Assembly: GCA_021401465.1 (NCBI GenBank)
Contig: JADDMT010000109.1
Location: forward strand, 1 to 64,000
Direction of reading: 5' to 3'
DNA from: Teratosphaeria epicoccoides
Taxonomy: Eukaryota > Ascomycota > Dothideomycetes > Mycosphaerellales > Teratosphaeriaceae
DNA: 64,000 nt
Shown: one piece after another, positions 10,878-22,230 of the stretch
Numbering within the stretch: the first letter of the stretch is position 1
Layout of the letters: each line of letters starts with the position of its first letter
Position numbers and translations under genes: made by a program
The notes under the pieces: generated by a model
What the model was told of the DNA's origin: nothing
Database searches by the model: none
The model's input: the letters and a program-made list of their open reading frames with translations, nothing else

Positions 10878-11341
10878 TTTGGCGGGATTGAGATTCTCGA
10901 GGCGCTGGTTGTGCGGCAGGAGGTATCTGTGGGTGAGTCGGTCAGCCTTCGGGAGCCATTTCGAGCATGGAGAGTGCGCCTTTGGTGCTGGCGTTCTTCA
11001 GCTCATTCGAGGTGGACACAGCAGCATCATCGCCATTCCTGGCGATGGGTGCTGGACCTGGCTACCTGAAGGGCATCTCTCGTGAGTTGTCGCACATACC
11101 TCAATTTGACGCCGGCTGATGGTATGGGTGGGAGGATGATATTTTTTCTCAACTCGAAATCTCGATATCAATTTCGGCCGTGGGTGCCCTTCGGCTAGTC
11201 CCGAAACGCCCCGCTTGGACCCCTCCACTCCTCCACCAAAAAATGGCAGGAAATGGATTGCGCTCTTTCACCCGTTCACACTTGGCCATTCGACTGCATA
11301 TATCACATTTGTACCACTGCCTCCTCACGAAATAATCTATC
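10878..11341. promoter_or_regulatory. Shared divergent promoter region of RPS22 and TCTP
   Basis: 464 bp separate the start codons of two highly expressed translation genes on opposite strands. The predicted 5' UTR intron of RPS22 occupies 10927-11099, leaving roughly 240 bp for both promoters. Pyrimidine-rich stretches lie just before the TCTP start (around 11215-11230 and 11265-11320). No specific factor site can be named with confidence. Confidence 0.55.
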
Positions 11342-11972
11342 ATGATTATCTACAAGGTGCGATATTCTTCTTCCTCAAGGCGTTCGCCGTTGAGTAGCTA
11401 GACTGATCATACTCGCGCAGGACGTGATTACTGGCGATGAGCTAATCTCCGACTCCTACGATCTCAAGGAGGTCGATGGTGTCGTTTACGAGGCCGACTG
11501 CAAGAAGATTGCTGTCGGTGGTGAAACCTTCGACACTGGTGCCAATGCGTCCGCCGAGGAGGCTGAGGAGGGCGCCGACGACCAAGTCCAGCAGGTCATT
11601 GACGTCGTCCACTCTTTCCGCCTGAATGAGACCAGCTTCGACAAGAAATCATACCTGGGCCATCTCAAGACATACATGAAGAAGGTCAAGGAAGCGATTA
11701 AGGCGCGGGGCGGTAGCGAGGAGGAGGTCGCCGAGTTCGAGAAGGGCGCGTCGTCGTACGCGAAGAAGATTGTTGGGAACTTCAAGGAGTACGAGTTCTT
11801 GATTGGCGAATCCATGGACCCGGATGGCATGTGAGTATACCACAGGACTATTTGCAAGGGTTTAAAAGCTCTACTAACAGTGTGTAGGGTCATCCTACTC
11901 AACTATCGTGAGGATGGCGTCACTCCATATGTCACCGTCTGGAAGCACGGTCTCAAGGAGGAGAAGGTCTAG
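11342..11972 (+). CDS. TMA19: Translationally controlled tumour protein homolog (TCTP/Tma19)
   Basis: This is a conserved cytoplasmic ribosome-associated protein linked to stress response and translation. Exons are 11342-11356, 11421-11830 and 11888-11972, giving 169 residues, the usual TCTP length. The first exon encodes only MIIYK. The second continues DVITGDELISDSYDL, and the third ends VTVWKHGLKEEKV. The TCTP core is visible: the acidic loop (EEAEEGADDQ) followed by helix pairs with YLGHLKTYMKKVKEAIK, then the C-terminal strand FLIGESMDPDGMV. Donors are GTGCGA and GTGAGT; acceptors are GCAG and GTAG. It is divergently transcribed from RPS22, so co-expression is likely. No defect is seen. 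Confidence 0.95.
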
Positions 11973-12537
11973 ATGTGGCCTGGTCTTGAGCGTGCATCAT
12001 GAGGAGCATGGGAAGAGCGAGCATGACTACCATATTCCATATAAACTTCCGACCGGCGAAGACATTGCGCAGACGACGGAGCTGAGGGTGGCTATCTTTC
12101 CACAGCGTCGTGCCACGGACTCTCGTGAGTCGCCCCTCACACTTTCGATACCTTCTATACCCAACAAAAGACTTCTCTGTATTTCATGCCACTTCACGCG
12201 TCAGTCTCTCTGCGTGCCACGTTTGCGCGCGCTCTTTACTGGCGTGGCAGCTGCCTGAACTTGAATCCCTGCATAGCAAGGAACCGTTGTCTGTACAACC
12301 AAGTCGCGAAGCTGTCGACCGTTGCAGAGCGGCACAGGGCACTTCCCGACCGTAGCGTCTGCAGGCATTATTGGAAGTAGTGCCTGAGATCAAGAGATTC
12401 CAAAGTTCCCTCTGCCCATCTTCACGATAGGTATACCTACTCACGAGCTGCGATGCAGCCATTGTGATACCCTTGACAGCGGTGCCCGAACTGATGTTGC
12501 ACTTGGTTTAGCTTGGCGGCGCGACGAGGAAAATCCA
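11973..12537. other. Intergenic, TCTP 3' / RdRP 5' region
   Basis: No gene is recognised. Open frames here are short and lack coding character. It should hold the TCTP 3' UTR and the RdRP promoter. Confidence 0.5.
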
Positions 12538-15500
12538 ATGTCTGATACTCCAAACCAACCGCACGGACCTCATAGGGCCGGAGGTGCGCCCCTTCCGCAG
12601 CCCAGCACACCAAAGAGTAGAACAGGAAGGAGCGATGTGGTGCCTACCTTTTTACGATTCAGCAATCTTCTGAATATCAGCCTGCCAATATTCACGTCCG
12701 ATGATGTCGACAGCCCGAGCCCAACCAAACGGTCTGGCACCATTGGCCACGACATTCTCAACAACATCCAGTACCTTTTCTTTCAAGAACGAGAGACACT
12801 CGACAGAGTACTGCTGGAGCTTCAGGCATGTCGACCGCTCGTTGCGCAGCAAAGCGATCCATTGCAAGTCGTGCTCGACAAGCTCACCGATGCCGCTCGG
12901 GACGTGAAGACTCGAAAGACTCCAAAGACTGCTGGCCGACGCATCAACACCTATGCGACGCGCCCGGATCAATGTCAGAAGCCTGACGAGTGCGATGCCC
13001 CACCTTCACCGACGCTGCAAGTCAAGCACAATGTTGTTGCAAATCCCGTGGGCGCAATGCCACCGCCACCAGCGCCGCCTGCAGTGCGATTTCAGCACGG
13101 CCTGCCGACACCCAACACATCCTTTACTTCGACGACGAAGACAAGTTCATTCACGTCGGACCGCGCGATGACGACTTCAACCACCAGCAGCCTGCCGCTT
13201 CTGCAGGCCAGTACTGCACCCGAGTCGACGTGTCCCGATGATGAGACCGCCACTCAGGCAACCGAGTACAGCCTTGCGTCGATCGCGTCTGAGCAGGCGG
13301 CTGAGTTGGAGTCAATAGCCATGACAAACGACGTCGGCATCGAGTCACGTGCTCCAGTCCCGAAGCTTTTCCTCGATCGATCGCCGGCCAACTTGGCGCA
13401 TCAAGCGGAGACGAAATCATCAAAGGCACCGCTGGCAAGCAGTCTGGCGCAAGACGCTCCGCCTTCTCTCACTCGTCCTGCTACGTTTGTTCATGGTACT
13501 GGCGCGTCCACTCCAAAGCTGTCAGGCCCCAATTACGCTTTGCCATGCGTGGACCCACCAAGAGAAGTCAGCACATCACCGACGAAACCGCAACATTACC
13601 GCGTTGCTCGAATTCTGCAGGACGGATTGACCCCACTAGAACTGCCTCGGTGGTGCGCTTCCAAGCCGCTGCATCTCCAGGCTGCCATCTACTCTTTCAT
13701 GCGGGAAGCCAAGCTGTCGTCGGAGCAATTATCGAAAGCCTGGGGACCACCTCGATCCCTCGACACCCTTTCGGATCTCGCAAAGCAGTACAACGTAAGC
13801 ACGCGACCGCAAGACTGGCTGCCGGGCTATGGAAGCGCGACATTCGCTGCAAAGTGGGAGATGTCAAGGACCAAAGATGGCTCAGTCCTTGACCTTACTC
13901 TCCATCCTCCAAGGCGCGAGCTGTCATGCTCTCTGCAGCGCAAATTCGGGTCTGACCGCTTTCTAATTGTGGATCTCCCTGCTTTTGATGAGGGTAAGCT
14001 CCCCGAACGTCTTCAAGGCCAGAGCAGCAACATCTTCGATAGGGTTCGGGAGATGCTCGCTATGGACCACTCATTCCTTGGTCGGACGTGGGCGCATCTG
14101 CTCATACAAAGAAAGAAGAGCAAACGTTCGGCTGACAATCAGTTGGATCTGTCTGAGAGCGGAACCTCACAGGTTTGGTTCTTTGCTGTTAGCGGCCATG
14201 CACTGACAGACATCAGTGTCGCCGAAGTCTTGAATTGGGCAATTCCATTCGCATACAACGCAGATCAGCCTGCTTGCAAAGCATGGGCGCGGCTCGATCT
14301 TGTTGCATCTCGCACTACACCAACTGTGGTGTTTAGACCGCAACAAATCATGTATGACGTGGAAGATCAGCTGTCTGACAGTGTTCCTGATGATGACACT
14401 TCCAATGATATCACCTTGCGCTGGACTCGTGGCTCAGGAAAACGGATAGTCATGAGTGATGGGTGTAGTATGATCTCTGTGGGTGCCATGAAAATAGTGC
14501 AGCAGGCTCTTCGTCTAGACTACCTGCCCTCCGCCGTGCAAGCAAGGATACTAGGTGCAAAGGGCATGTGGTACATGAGCTCAGGCAGTCCAGCAGATGG
14601 CCTATCGCCTGATGATATCTGGATCAAGATTGCCAAAAGTCAGATCAAAGCTAGACACGCCATTAGCGATGCAGCAGATGATGCGGAGCTAATGACACTC
14701 AACATTGTCAACTGGAGCCGCAAAGCACGGTCATCCATTCTGTATACCGGGTAAGCTCTCCGCCACAGACAATGACTTTGCCGTCATGCAGCTCCAAAGC
14801 GCAAGTGTTTACTGACAAGACCTTTAGATTTCTTCCGATCCTCAGAGACCGCGGCGTGCCCAGTGAAATCGTTCTCTCCATGGCACGCGAGCAACTTAAC
14901 CTAGACACCCAAAGGTTCATCAATGCCTTGTCAAAGCCTACTGATCTCCATGAATGGATCTTCAACCAAAAGAGCCTAGTCTCAATGAGACGGCACAATG
15001 ACAAAATCCAGACGAACGAAGTGGCTGGATTCCCAACAGTATCCGATGAAAGAGCGGTCATGATGCTTGAGGCCGGCTTCGAACCATGTCAGAATGCGTA
15101 TCTTCGATATGAGGTTCTGGAGATCGCAAAGCACGTATTTAGTCTCAAGGCCAAGCATTTTAAAGTGAGATTGCCTGCTTCCACATCTGTCTATGGTATT
15201 TGCGATCCAACGGGAATCTTGATGCCTGGGGAGGCGCACTTGTTCCTGTCAGAGCCTATTCGCGACGAAGAGACAGGTGAGGTCTGGTCAAACTTGGACG
15301 GTAATGAAGTGCTGGTCTCCCGCAATCCATCACGTCGCAATTCCGATATCCAAAAGATCCGCCTCGTCTACAGGACGGAATTAGCCCATTTGAGAGATGT
15401 CATTGTGTTCTCATCACATGGCCCTCGGCCACTGGCCAGTAAGCTGTCAGGAGGTGACTACGATGGTGACACATTCTGGGTGTGTTGGGAAGAGGCACTC

Positions 15501-16916
15501 GTGAGGCCATTCCGGAACGCTCCAGCTCCTTGGGAATCAGAACAGAAGGCAGCTCAGCTCCAGTATTTTGGCATCACGCAAGACAGAGTTAAGCTGGTCG
15601 ACATCATCGATCCCAGGGCCAGCGACGGGCAACAACGCGACTTGTGTGCACGACAGTGGATCAGACGCAGCACAGACATGCGCATGCGGAACGAATGGGT
15701 CGGGGTGGTCTCCAATCTGCACGTCGCTCTGACCTATAAAGAAGGCACCATTTCATCGCCGTTGTCGTCTTTACTTGTCGATCTCCATGACCTGATCATT
15801 GACTCGGACAAGCAGGGATACATTTACAGTGAAAAAGCCTTCTCGGACTGGAAGGTTCGGGTGGGCATGCCGAAGGGCTTGCCTAAACCAGCTCATGCAC
15901 AGTTCACTGGACGGCGGGAAAAGGGGATCACCCTTGAAACCTCTACTGCAACAAAGAAGAATCCTCAAGACGTGGCAGATCGAATGTATTTCGACATTGT
16001 GAAGCCAGGGATTGACAGAGCAATGGAGCGAGCACGATTGGCAATCAATGATGCCAGCCCACACGATGGAGACCTTTGCAAATTGTTCAACCAGCTTTCT
16101 ACCTTGCAGTCTGCGGTCATTAAGCGAGAGGTTGCAGCATTGAAAAGAGCTCTAGACAATGTCGGTCAGAGGTATGCTCGAGCTTCGAGGAATTACCACT
16201 CAGACAAGCTCGGCTCTCAAGGACGTGCTAGCAAGAACCCGGTGTGGGCAGAACAGATCGAGGAGGTCCGCGACCTATACCTTAAGATTCGACCCGTCGA
16301 TCCAGACAATGAGATGATTCAGCAGTGGCAGCTGGACATCGGTGAAAAGTACACGATGTGGGACATGATAAAGGCTTCTGCCCTGGCAAAATTGCAGGCT
16401 GGTAGTACCGGCGGCCAAATGTTCAAGATTGCTGGCAGGGAACTCTGTCGGCTCAAAGCTCAACGTCAGCAAAGCACGCGAATCATCAGAAGTGATGTAT
16501 ACCTCAACATGAAGCCTCACAAGCGCAGACGGGAAGATGATGAGGCACTCGCTGCGGATTTCGAGGACCGCTTCCACCAAGACGACAGCGATGAAGCATT
16601 CGAAATTGGCTCTAGTCTCTTCGATGACTTGGACCTGGAGACGGTGGAGACCATTCTGCAGCATAACCGATCAGATCGCAAGCGCAAATCGAAGAATATC
16701 GATGCTGCGCCGCGGATGCCGCCAGCTAGAAGATCATCAAGATCGTCAGCAGTGCGTTCCTACCAGGCTTCACGCGTTGAGCAGGAATCCATTAACGCAA
16801 CATCCGTTGCCCCGAATAACGAGCTGCCGTCGTCACCCTCCCCATATCTGTCTAACGAGCAAGCAACCTCTGAAAAGCGTACTGAGCGTCGGAAGTGGCA
16901 GAAGCGGAACAAGTGA
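12538..16916 (+). CDS. qde-1: RNA-dependent RNA polymerase of RNA silencing (QDE-1/RDR family)
   Basis: This enzyme copies single-stranded RNA into double-stranded RNA that feeds Dicer and Argonaute in quelling and small-RNA pathways. Exon 1 is 12538-14750 and exon 2 is 14828-16916, joined by a 77-bp intron (GTAAGC ... CTGAC ... TTTAG). The product is 1433 residues, close to Neurospora QDE-1. The first 350 residues are low-complexity (Ser, Thr, Pro). The catalytic loop LSGGDYDGDTFWV lies at 15441-15479, with the metal-binding DYDGD at about residues 948-952. A basic tail with KRRRED and RKRKSK runs may act in nuclear localisation. A shorter intron ending at 14791 would also keep the frame; I prefer 14827 for its branch site. 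No breaks are seen. Confidence 0.93.
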
Positions 16917-18003
16917 AGAGCGCGCATTGACCTACATACAACCATATGATACGAGCGACTCCTGCTGTTCTGTCCTCGAGAGAAAGCACTAGCGGCGTCA
17001 GGTCCATAATGCCCCTGGATGATGCGCCATCCTTGACCTATTCGCAAGCTCTACATATCAAGAAGCCATTGTCACCCAGCTCAAAGTTCAACATTATCTA
17101 GACGTCTACTCAAATCGGCGAACTTCATGTGAGGCACGAGACTCAACGCTTGGTCACTTTGGACTTCTTGCAAACGAAGCGGTTGAAGTAGTCATTTTCG
17201 CTGAGAGCGCCTGTGGCGTGCAAGGCAATGGCAACGACTGTTCGACTTCTCCATGGTGGCAGTGGATACGATTAGGATCAGTAAGGGTCTGGAGGGTTGG
17301 GTCTGGAGGGTTGGAAGAGTTACTCTTGGGCAACTGCTGTTCCTGCAGCTTTTTTTCTTCTTCTTTTTGGAAGCCTAATACGGCGACAGGCAAACCGCTA
17401 GGCCCATGCTGCTGCTGCAAATCGTACAGGCCGGAAACTCTACGATGATGCGCCATGCAGCCAGATGAAGTCTAGGGTAAATGCAGTACAAACCACTTGG
17501 TGGTCGTGGTATGTCGTGAGGTCTCGGAGACACACTCATGGATCCCTAGCAATGATGCCACCAGCCCACCGACTCATTAAGCAATTGAGGCTTTCAACTG
17601 ACTTGACCGGTGACTGTTCGCGGCAATTTGATGGTTGACTGGTGTCAAGGAGAGCCGACATCAATGGGATGGCTACACGACCGGCTCATGGTTGATAGGA
17701 TCAAGGCCATCACAAGGCAGTCGATCGCTGGAGCCGTTGACGCGCTGTGCCCGCGATTAATTCATCGTAAGGATATCTGCGGGCACGGCTATGTGCCGAC
17801 TTACGATGCTGATGACGGCCATGAATTCGCCGACCAAGTATTCACACCGAGTAACGCGTGCCTGCAGCCATGACGTCCTCTCCCATGTCACCTTGCAGGC
17901 AACAGCACCGCTCCAGCACCACGCGCAGCCCCTGAGCGCACAAAGACCTCACAGGCTCACAGACTCATGTCTCACAACCCACTCACCACCACCTCTCACC
18001 ACA
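16917..18003. other. Intergenic with one weak minus-strand ORF
   Basis: No family is recognised. A 100-codon minus-strand frame at 17154-17456 (Gln, Ser and Pro-rich) is possible but has no supporting motif. A direct 15-bp duplication (gggtctggagggttg) lies near 17284-17315. Confidence 0.4.
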
Positions 18004-18762
18004 TCACTCCCCTCTCGCCCTCTTCCCCACCCTACCCGCCCCTCCCCTCGCCTTCGAATCCCTCCAGGCCTTCCTTCCCTTCATCAACCTCTGCTTCTCA
18101 CTCACCACCGACCTCAGCGGATCCGCACCCTTGCCTCTCCTCGCCCTCTTCCTCTTCTTCCCAGCCTTCTCGACCCTGCCACCAACCACACCCCTTCGCA
18201 CCTGCGCCGCCTCGCCAGCCTCGAGCACGCCGCTCCCCCTCGTCGCCCGCCGCAAGTCTTGTCTGAGCTCCTGTCTCCTCCGGCGCCGCTGCTTCTTGCT
18301 CAGCTGTTCCAGCGGGATGTGCTCGCGAGTCGCGGGAGTGGTGGTGGTCGGGACGAGCAGGTGAGCAGGAAGGTAGGATGACTTTTTCGGCGCACCCTCC
18401 GCATCGTCATCTGATGTCTGATCTTCCGGGTCCGTGTGGAACGCCTCTCCTGCCGCGACATCTTCTGCGCCTCTACCGTCTTGGTTTGAGGCAACTTCCG
18501 GCTCCTGCTCGGCTTCCTCGTCTTCGCTGTAGAATTCCGAGTCCGTATCCAGGTTGTTTTCTTTCTCTTCTCTGAGCCGCCGCGGGACCATCTTGGATCT
18601 CCGCTGTGTCTCTTGCAACTGCAGGCGTAAGCGGTGATTCAAGATTTGGGAGATCTCCAACAAGAAGTTGCGCTTGCGCAAATCAGGGTCCTCCTCCAGT
18701 GTTTCAGATGCCGCCTTACGTAAAGTGGCGAGACCGAACGTAAAAAATCGGTTACATAGCAA
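18004..18762 (-). CDS. Hypothetical charged nuclear-type protein, start unresolved
   Basis: This minus-strand frame of about 250 codons ends at 18004. The N-terminal part (LRKRNFLLEISQILNHRL) looks like a folded helix. An acidic middle follows (DSEFYSEDEEAEQEPE, then DPEDQTSDDD), and a very basic C-terminal half (KKQRRRRRQELRQ, then KKRKRARRGKG). This alternation is common in nucleolar and ribosome-biogenesis proteins, but I cannot name a family. The frame opens at 18762 without ATG; the first in-frame ATG is 18591, yet coding character extends upstream, so a small first exon between about 18763 and 18967 is likely. It is tandem with and downstream of the ELO gene. The opposite-strand frame at 17791-18381 is treated as its shadow. 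Confidence 0.5.
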   Translation of the reverse strand: MLCNRFFTFGLATLRKAASETLEEDPDLRKRNFLLEISQILNHRLRLQLQETQRRSKMVPRRLREEKENNLDTDSEFYSEDEEAEQEPEVASNQDGRGAEDVAAGEAFHTDPEDQTSDDDAEGAPKKSSYLPAHLLVPTTTTPATREHIPLEQLSKKQRRRRRQELRQDLRRATRGSGVLEAGEAAQVRRGVVGGRVEKAGKKRKRARRGKGADPLRSVVSEKQRLMKGRKAWRDSKARGGAGRVGKRARGE

Positions 18763-18967
18763 GCTTTACCTTATGGATCCATTATCATTATTAGACATAG
18801 ACAGGATGAAGACGACAGCAAAAGCCTTAAGAGAGTGTGAGCTTGTGCATGGGATACGCCGCCTATGTATCACATCCCTCAGCTCCTCGCTCGCTAGTCC
18901 CTGCTACGGGGTACATATTACAACGCGCATCTGGTATCTATCAGAAAATCAACCGGGTCGTGTCCAG

Positions 18968-19357
18968 TCACCGCAACCCCAAGCTCGAAGTCGAATTGTT
19001 AATTGACCTCTGCTGGTAAAATGCTCGCACTGGACTCTCTTTCCCCGGACTGTGCATATGCCTCACTGGGCTGCTGTTAATCGAACTCGCTGTTGATCTC
19101 GTTGGGCTCACACAAGCCTCCTGTGATGTTATCGAGCTTGGGCGTCTCAGCACCAGCTCCTGCGACCCGCCTCTCCTGGCTTGCAGTGGTCTTATTCTCG
19201 GCTTGGCTGGCGTATCTTTAAGAGGACTAGTCTGGCTGGTACTGGTTTGCAGTGAAGGGCTCGTTCCGCTGCGAGGCAGTCCAAAGTATCCGCTGTCGTT
19301 GCTGTTCTCGAAGCTGCCGTTGTCGCTGCCCTCCAATGACGGCGAGCCCGGCACGTC
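18968..19357 (-). other. In-frame coding-like extension after the ELO stop codon
   Basis: Directly after the TAG at 19358-19360 the same frame stays open for 129 codons to TGA at 18968-18970. The content is Ser/Pro/Thr-rich with SP and TP dipeptides (TSQTSPLKDTPAKPRIRP, then SSPVRHMHSPGKESPVR). That resembles a phosphorylated tail rather than random sequence. A 66-nt interval 19358-19423 starts GTG and ends CATAG in phase 0, so splicing it out would remove the stop and fuse this tail to ELO. Confidence 0.45.
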
Positions 19358-21683
19358 CTATGAACCAGTAGCCGGCTTCTCCTCGTCCTGGGCTCCGTCG
19401 TCATTGCCACCACCCTTCTTCACCTTGTCCGCGTAGGTATCGTCGTCCTCATCCGTGGCTTCTTTCGCCTTTTCCTTCGACAATTCGATGATCGAACCGG
19501 ATCTTCCCATGGCATCAGTCGACTCTTCTTCGTCCACTGGCTTGCTGGACGCCGCCGGGTCTGGCGCGCTAGCCCCTGGGCGCACAGCCTTAGAATCATC
19601 GAGATTCGCATCTTGCTTATCCTTGGGCTCGTTGCGAGCACCGGACCCGAGCGACCCAAGACCGTCGTCTTGCGGAGCCCGTCTCTCTTTCCCTTGTTCT
19701 TGCGGGGCCTGGTTCTCCTTCCCTTGTTCTTGCGGAGCCTGGTTCTCCTTGTCCTCGTCGATCGCGTCGTCATCGTTAGGACTTTCGCGCAAAGGCTCAA
19801 CGCCCTCTAGATTCCTATCCTGCTTATCCTCCGGCTCATTGGTCGAGCCGCCCTCGAGCTCAGGCTCTGTCTTACTCTTGTTATGGCTTTGTTTTGGTAT
19901 CTGCTCCTCTGACTCATCCTGGATCGCTCTTTCATTCTTCTTAGCAGGCGACCCACGTCTCGAACTGCTTTGGCCGCCTTCTGTCGCCTTCTTGCCCACC
20001 TCTTTGGCCCAATCGATTGTGCTCTTTGCTTGCTGGTCCCATTGCGCAACACGGTCACTAACCCGACGGGACGTTTCATAGGTGCCGTCTTTCATGCGCT
20101 TGAGATCGTCCCGGAACTCTTTTTGCATATCGGCTGCTCCTTGCCTGAGCTTCTGTCCAGCTTCAGAACCGCGCTTGGCGACGGCATCTTCCACTTGCTG
20201 ACCCCTACGCTCAAACTCGTCCCGAGTGTCCTTCCTGGCCTGTCGCTCCGATTCGTGGATCTGCTTCGCGCCTTGAGATGCGGTGCGTGGCTTGCCACGT
20301 TGCGTATAAGCGCGAATGAAGAATCGCGCGAAGAGGAACGTGAGCGGCGCAAGGTAGAGAAGGTTCAAGTATATGGCGAAGGCCTCGCCACTCGTGTCAA
20401 TGCAGTTGACCTTTGACCAGTCTTGATGCCATTCGTCGTGCATGTATCGCCTCTCCACAAATTCCTGGGTCTTGTTTGGAATGCCATGAAGAGGCTCGTT
20501 CTCGTTCCCGGGGGGGCCATGGTATCCTGGTGTTCCCAAACCTTCTCTTCCCACCAGCTCAGCAACACCTGGGTGTCCAGCAGCGAGCAGGAGACCTTTC
20601 TTGACTGCTGTAATCCAAGAACCTGCGGTGGGAGAAGCAATGATGCTGGATACACTCGAGGTGACCGTTGCAGCGGCGGAAGTCGCGCTTGACAAGGCTT
20701 CCTGAACGGTGTATGGCACTTCGACGACAGATCGAATTGGGATGTCGTACTGGACGAAGAGGTGCGCGGCGGCGTAAGATGCGCCGAAAATGAATTGAGC
20801 GATCTGCATGGAAGTCAGGGTGCGCTTGAGCACTGGAGAGACTCGATAGCCGAGGGCGGAGAGCGAGAAGTAGATGTACTATGAAGGAAGTCAGCATCTC
20901 GAGCGGCATAAACAGCAAAGGACTCACCATCAAGCCGTGGATACCGCTGTTAATGAAAACGAACATCCAGATGGGCGGACTCATGTAGCGGATGCCAGCC
21001 CACATGCAAATCATGGCGCCTGCATGATGGTATGTCTGCAATGTCGCGCTCCTCTTGCCCTTCGCCAGGATAATGAGAGTGTCGACGACCTCGTAGAACT
21101 TGCTCAGATAGAAGATCCATCCCCAAAACGCGAGGCCCTCATTCCACAGTCTGCCGACATCTGTCGAGTCTGGAACCAAAGTGCGCGGGCTCAGATGGAT
21201 CGCCTGGTTCTTCACTTCCCAGATGTTGATCGTGGTGTTGAATGTCGCGGCATCGCCGAGTCCTCGTGGACCATGGAGCTTGCACAACGCGTCCGCTATC
21301 CCAGCAGCCCCATTCGGACTCCTCCACCCTGGCCAAGTATGCGCAAAGGCTCGTGTCATGGCGGCGAAGGTTGCCCATGAGTAGATGGCCAGTGCGATGT
21401 TGTGCACCACGACGAAGTACTTGAACGCCGTGTAGTGTGTGATGGCCCATGGCTTGTTGTTGCGCTTCCTGTTGTACGCGTTGAGGGAGACGACGGTGAA
21501 GATGTACACAGCGGCAAAGATCAGAGGCAGCGCGGGTTCCAGCGCAAAGTCGTAGAGCGATTGGTGGATGCCAAAGGGCTGTCTGAACGTTCTCTCTTTC
21601 GTGGGCGGTGGTAGGCTGTAGGGCAGCTTGTCCGGTATGCTGGGTGGTGTGGGCAACTTGAAGTAGACGGCGGGGCGGGACAT
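19358..21683 (-). CDS. ELO: ELO-family very-long-chain fatty acid elongase with long tail
   Basis: This is a 3-ketoacyl-CoA synthase of the GNS1/SUR4 family in the ER membrane, which condenses malonyl-CoA with acyl-CoA. Exon 1 is 20928-21683 (252 codons) and exon 2 is 19358-20878. They are split by a 49-bp intron (GTGAGT ... CATAG), giving 758 residues. Motifs are FYLSKFYEVVDTLIIL (about 191-206) and the catalytic-box equivalent LQTYHHAGA. At 216-220 this reads QTYHH where the canonical HxxHH has His first. Several hydrophobic spans follow, then NLLYLAPLTFLFARFFI. The last 250 residues are hydrophilic, with coiled-coil character and two KENQAPQEQG repeats. Yeast elongases are about 310-350 residues, so over 400 residues are extra. 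The ATG at 21683 is the first that fits MSRPAVYFKLPTPP. Confidence 0.88.
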
Positions 21684-22230
21684 GGTTGCGGTCGTGTTGC
21701 ACGTGCGTGTTGATCTGTTGATCCAAGAATCGAGCCTGACGCGCTCTGCCACGCGCCAAAGCCCAGACTTTTGAGTTTCCCGTCCTGTTCGTGCGCGCGG
21801 GCTGTGACCTGTCGCTGAATGTGGATCGGCCAAGGGTGTGACCCGGCAAGCAAGCTGTACTATCGACGCATGTCGTGAGCAAGACCAAGACGAAGCAACG
21901 GGTGTTACGGAAGAGAGAATTGACGAAGTCGAGAATAATGGGAAATGATGGTGGTGATCGGGTAGCAACTTCCCAGCCTCTCAAAGCCTGCCTGCTTGTG
22001 ATATGACGTTACACGTGATGTCACAAGTCTCTCCCAATGATGCCACATGCACTGTTTGACTTATCATACCGCAGTCACAAGCGCACACATGCAATCATAC
22101 AAATGCTTGTAAGTCCTCTTCCCAGTGCATCGATATCCGCACCGCGTATCGTTTTCCCATCGACGCTGGAAACCAACACCGAGGACTTTCAAAAACCTGC
22201 ACAGCCACATCAAGCAGATCCTAACCAATC
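21684..22230. other. Divergent intergenic region (ELO / small unknown gene)
   Basis: This region holds both promoters. Open frames on the minus strand extend the ELO frame upstream to 21968 but lack conserved content, so they are read as 5' UTR. No specific site is identified. Confidence 0.45.

Noticed and set aside
14751..14791. Alternative 41-bp RdRP intron
   Set aside because: It keeps the frame but lacks a branch site and is shorter than the other introns; the acceptor at 14827 has a CTGAC branch site at the right distance.
17791..18381. 196-codon plus-strand Pro/Ser-rich frame
   Set aside because: It overlaps the opposite-strand charged protein. Its content mirrors the Arg/Gly/Lys-rich codons of that gene and is low complexity.
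21139..21984. 281-codon alternative frame over ELO exon 1
   Set aside because: It shares the strand of ELO but in another frame. The ELO frame carries recognisable membrane segments and motifs, and this one does not.
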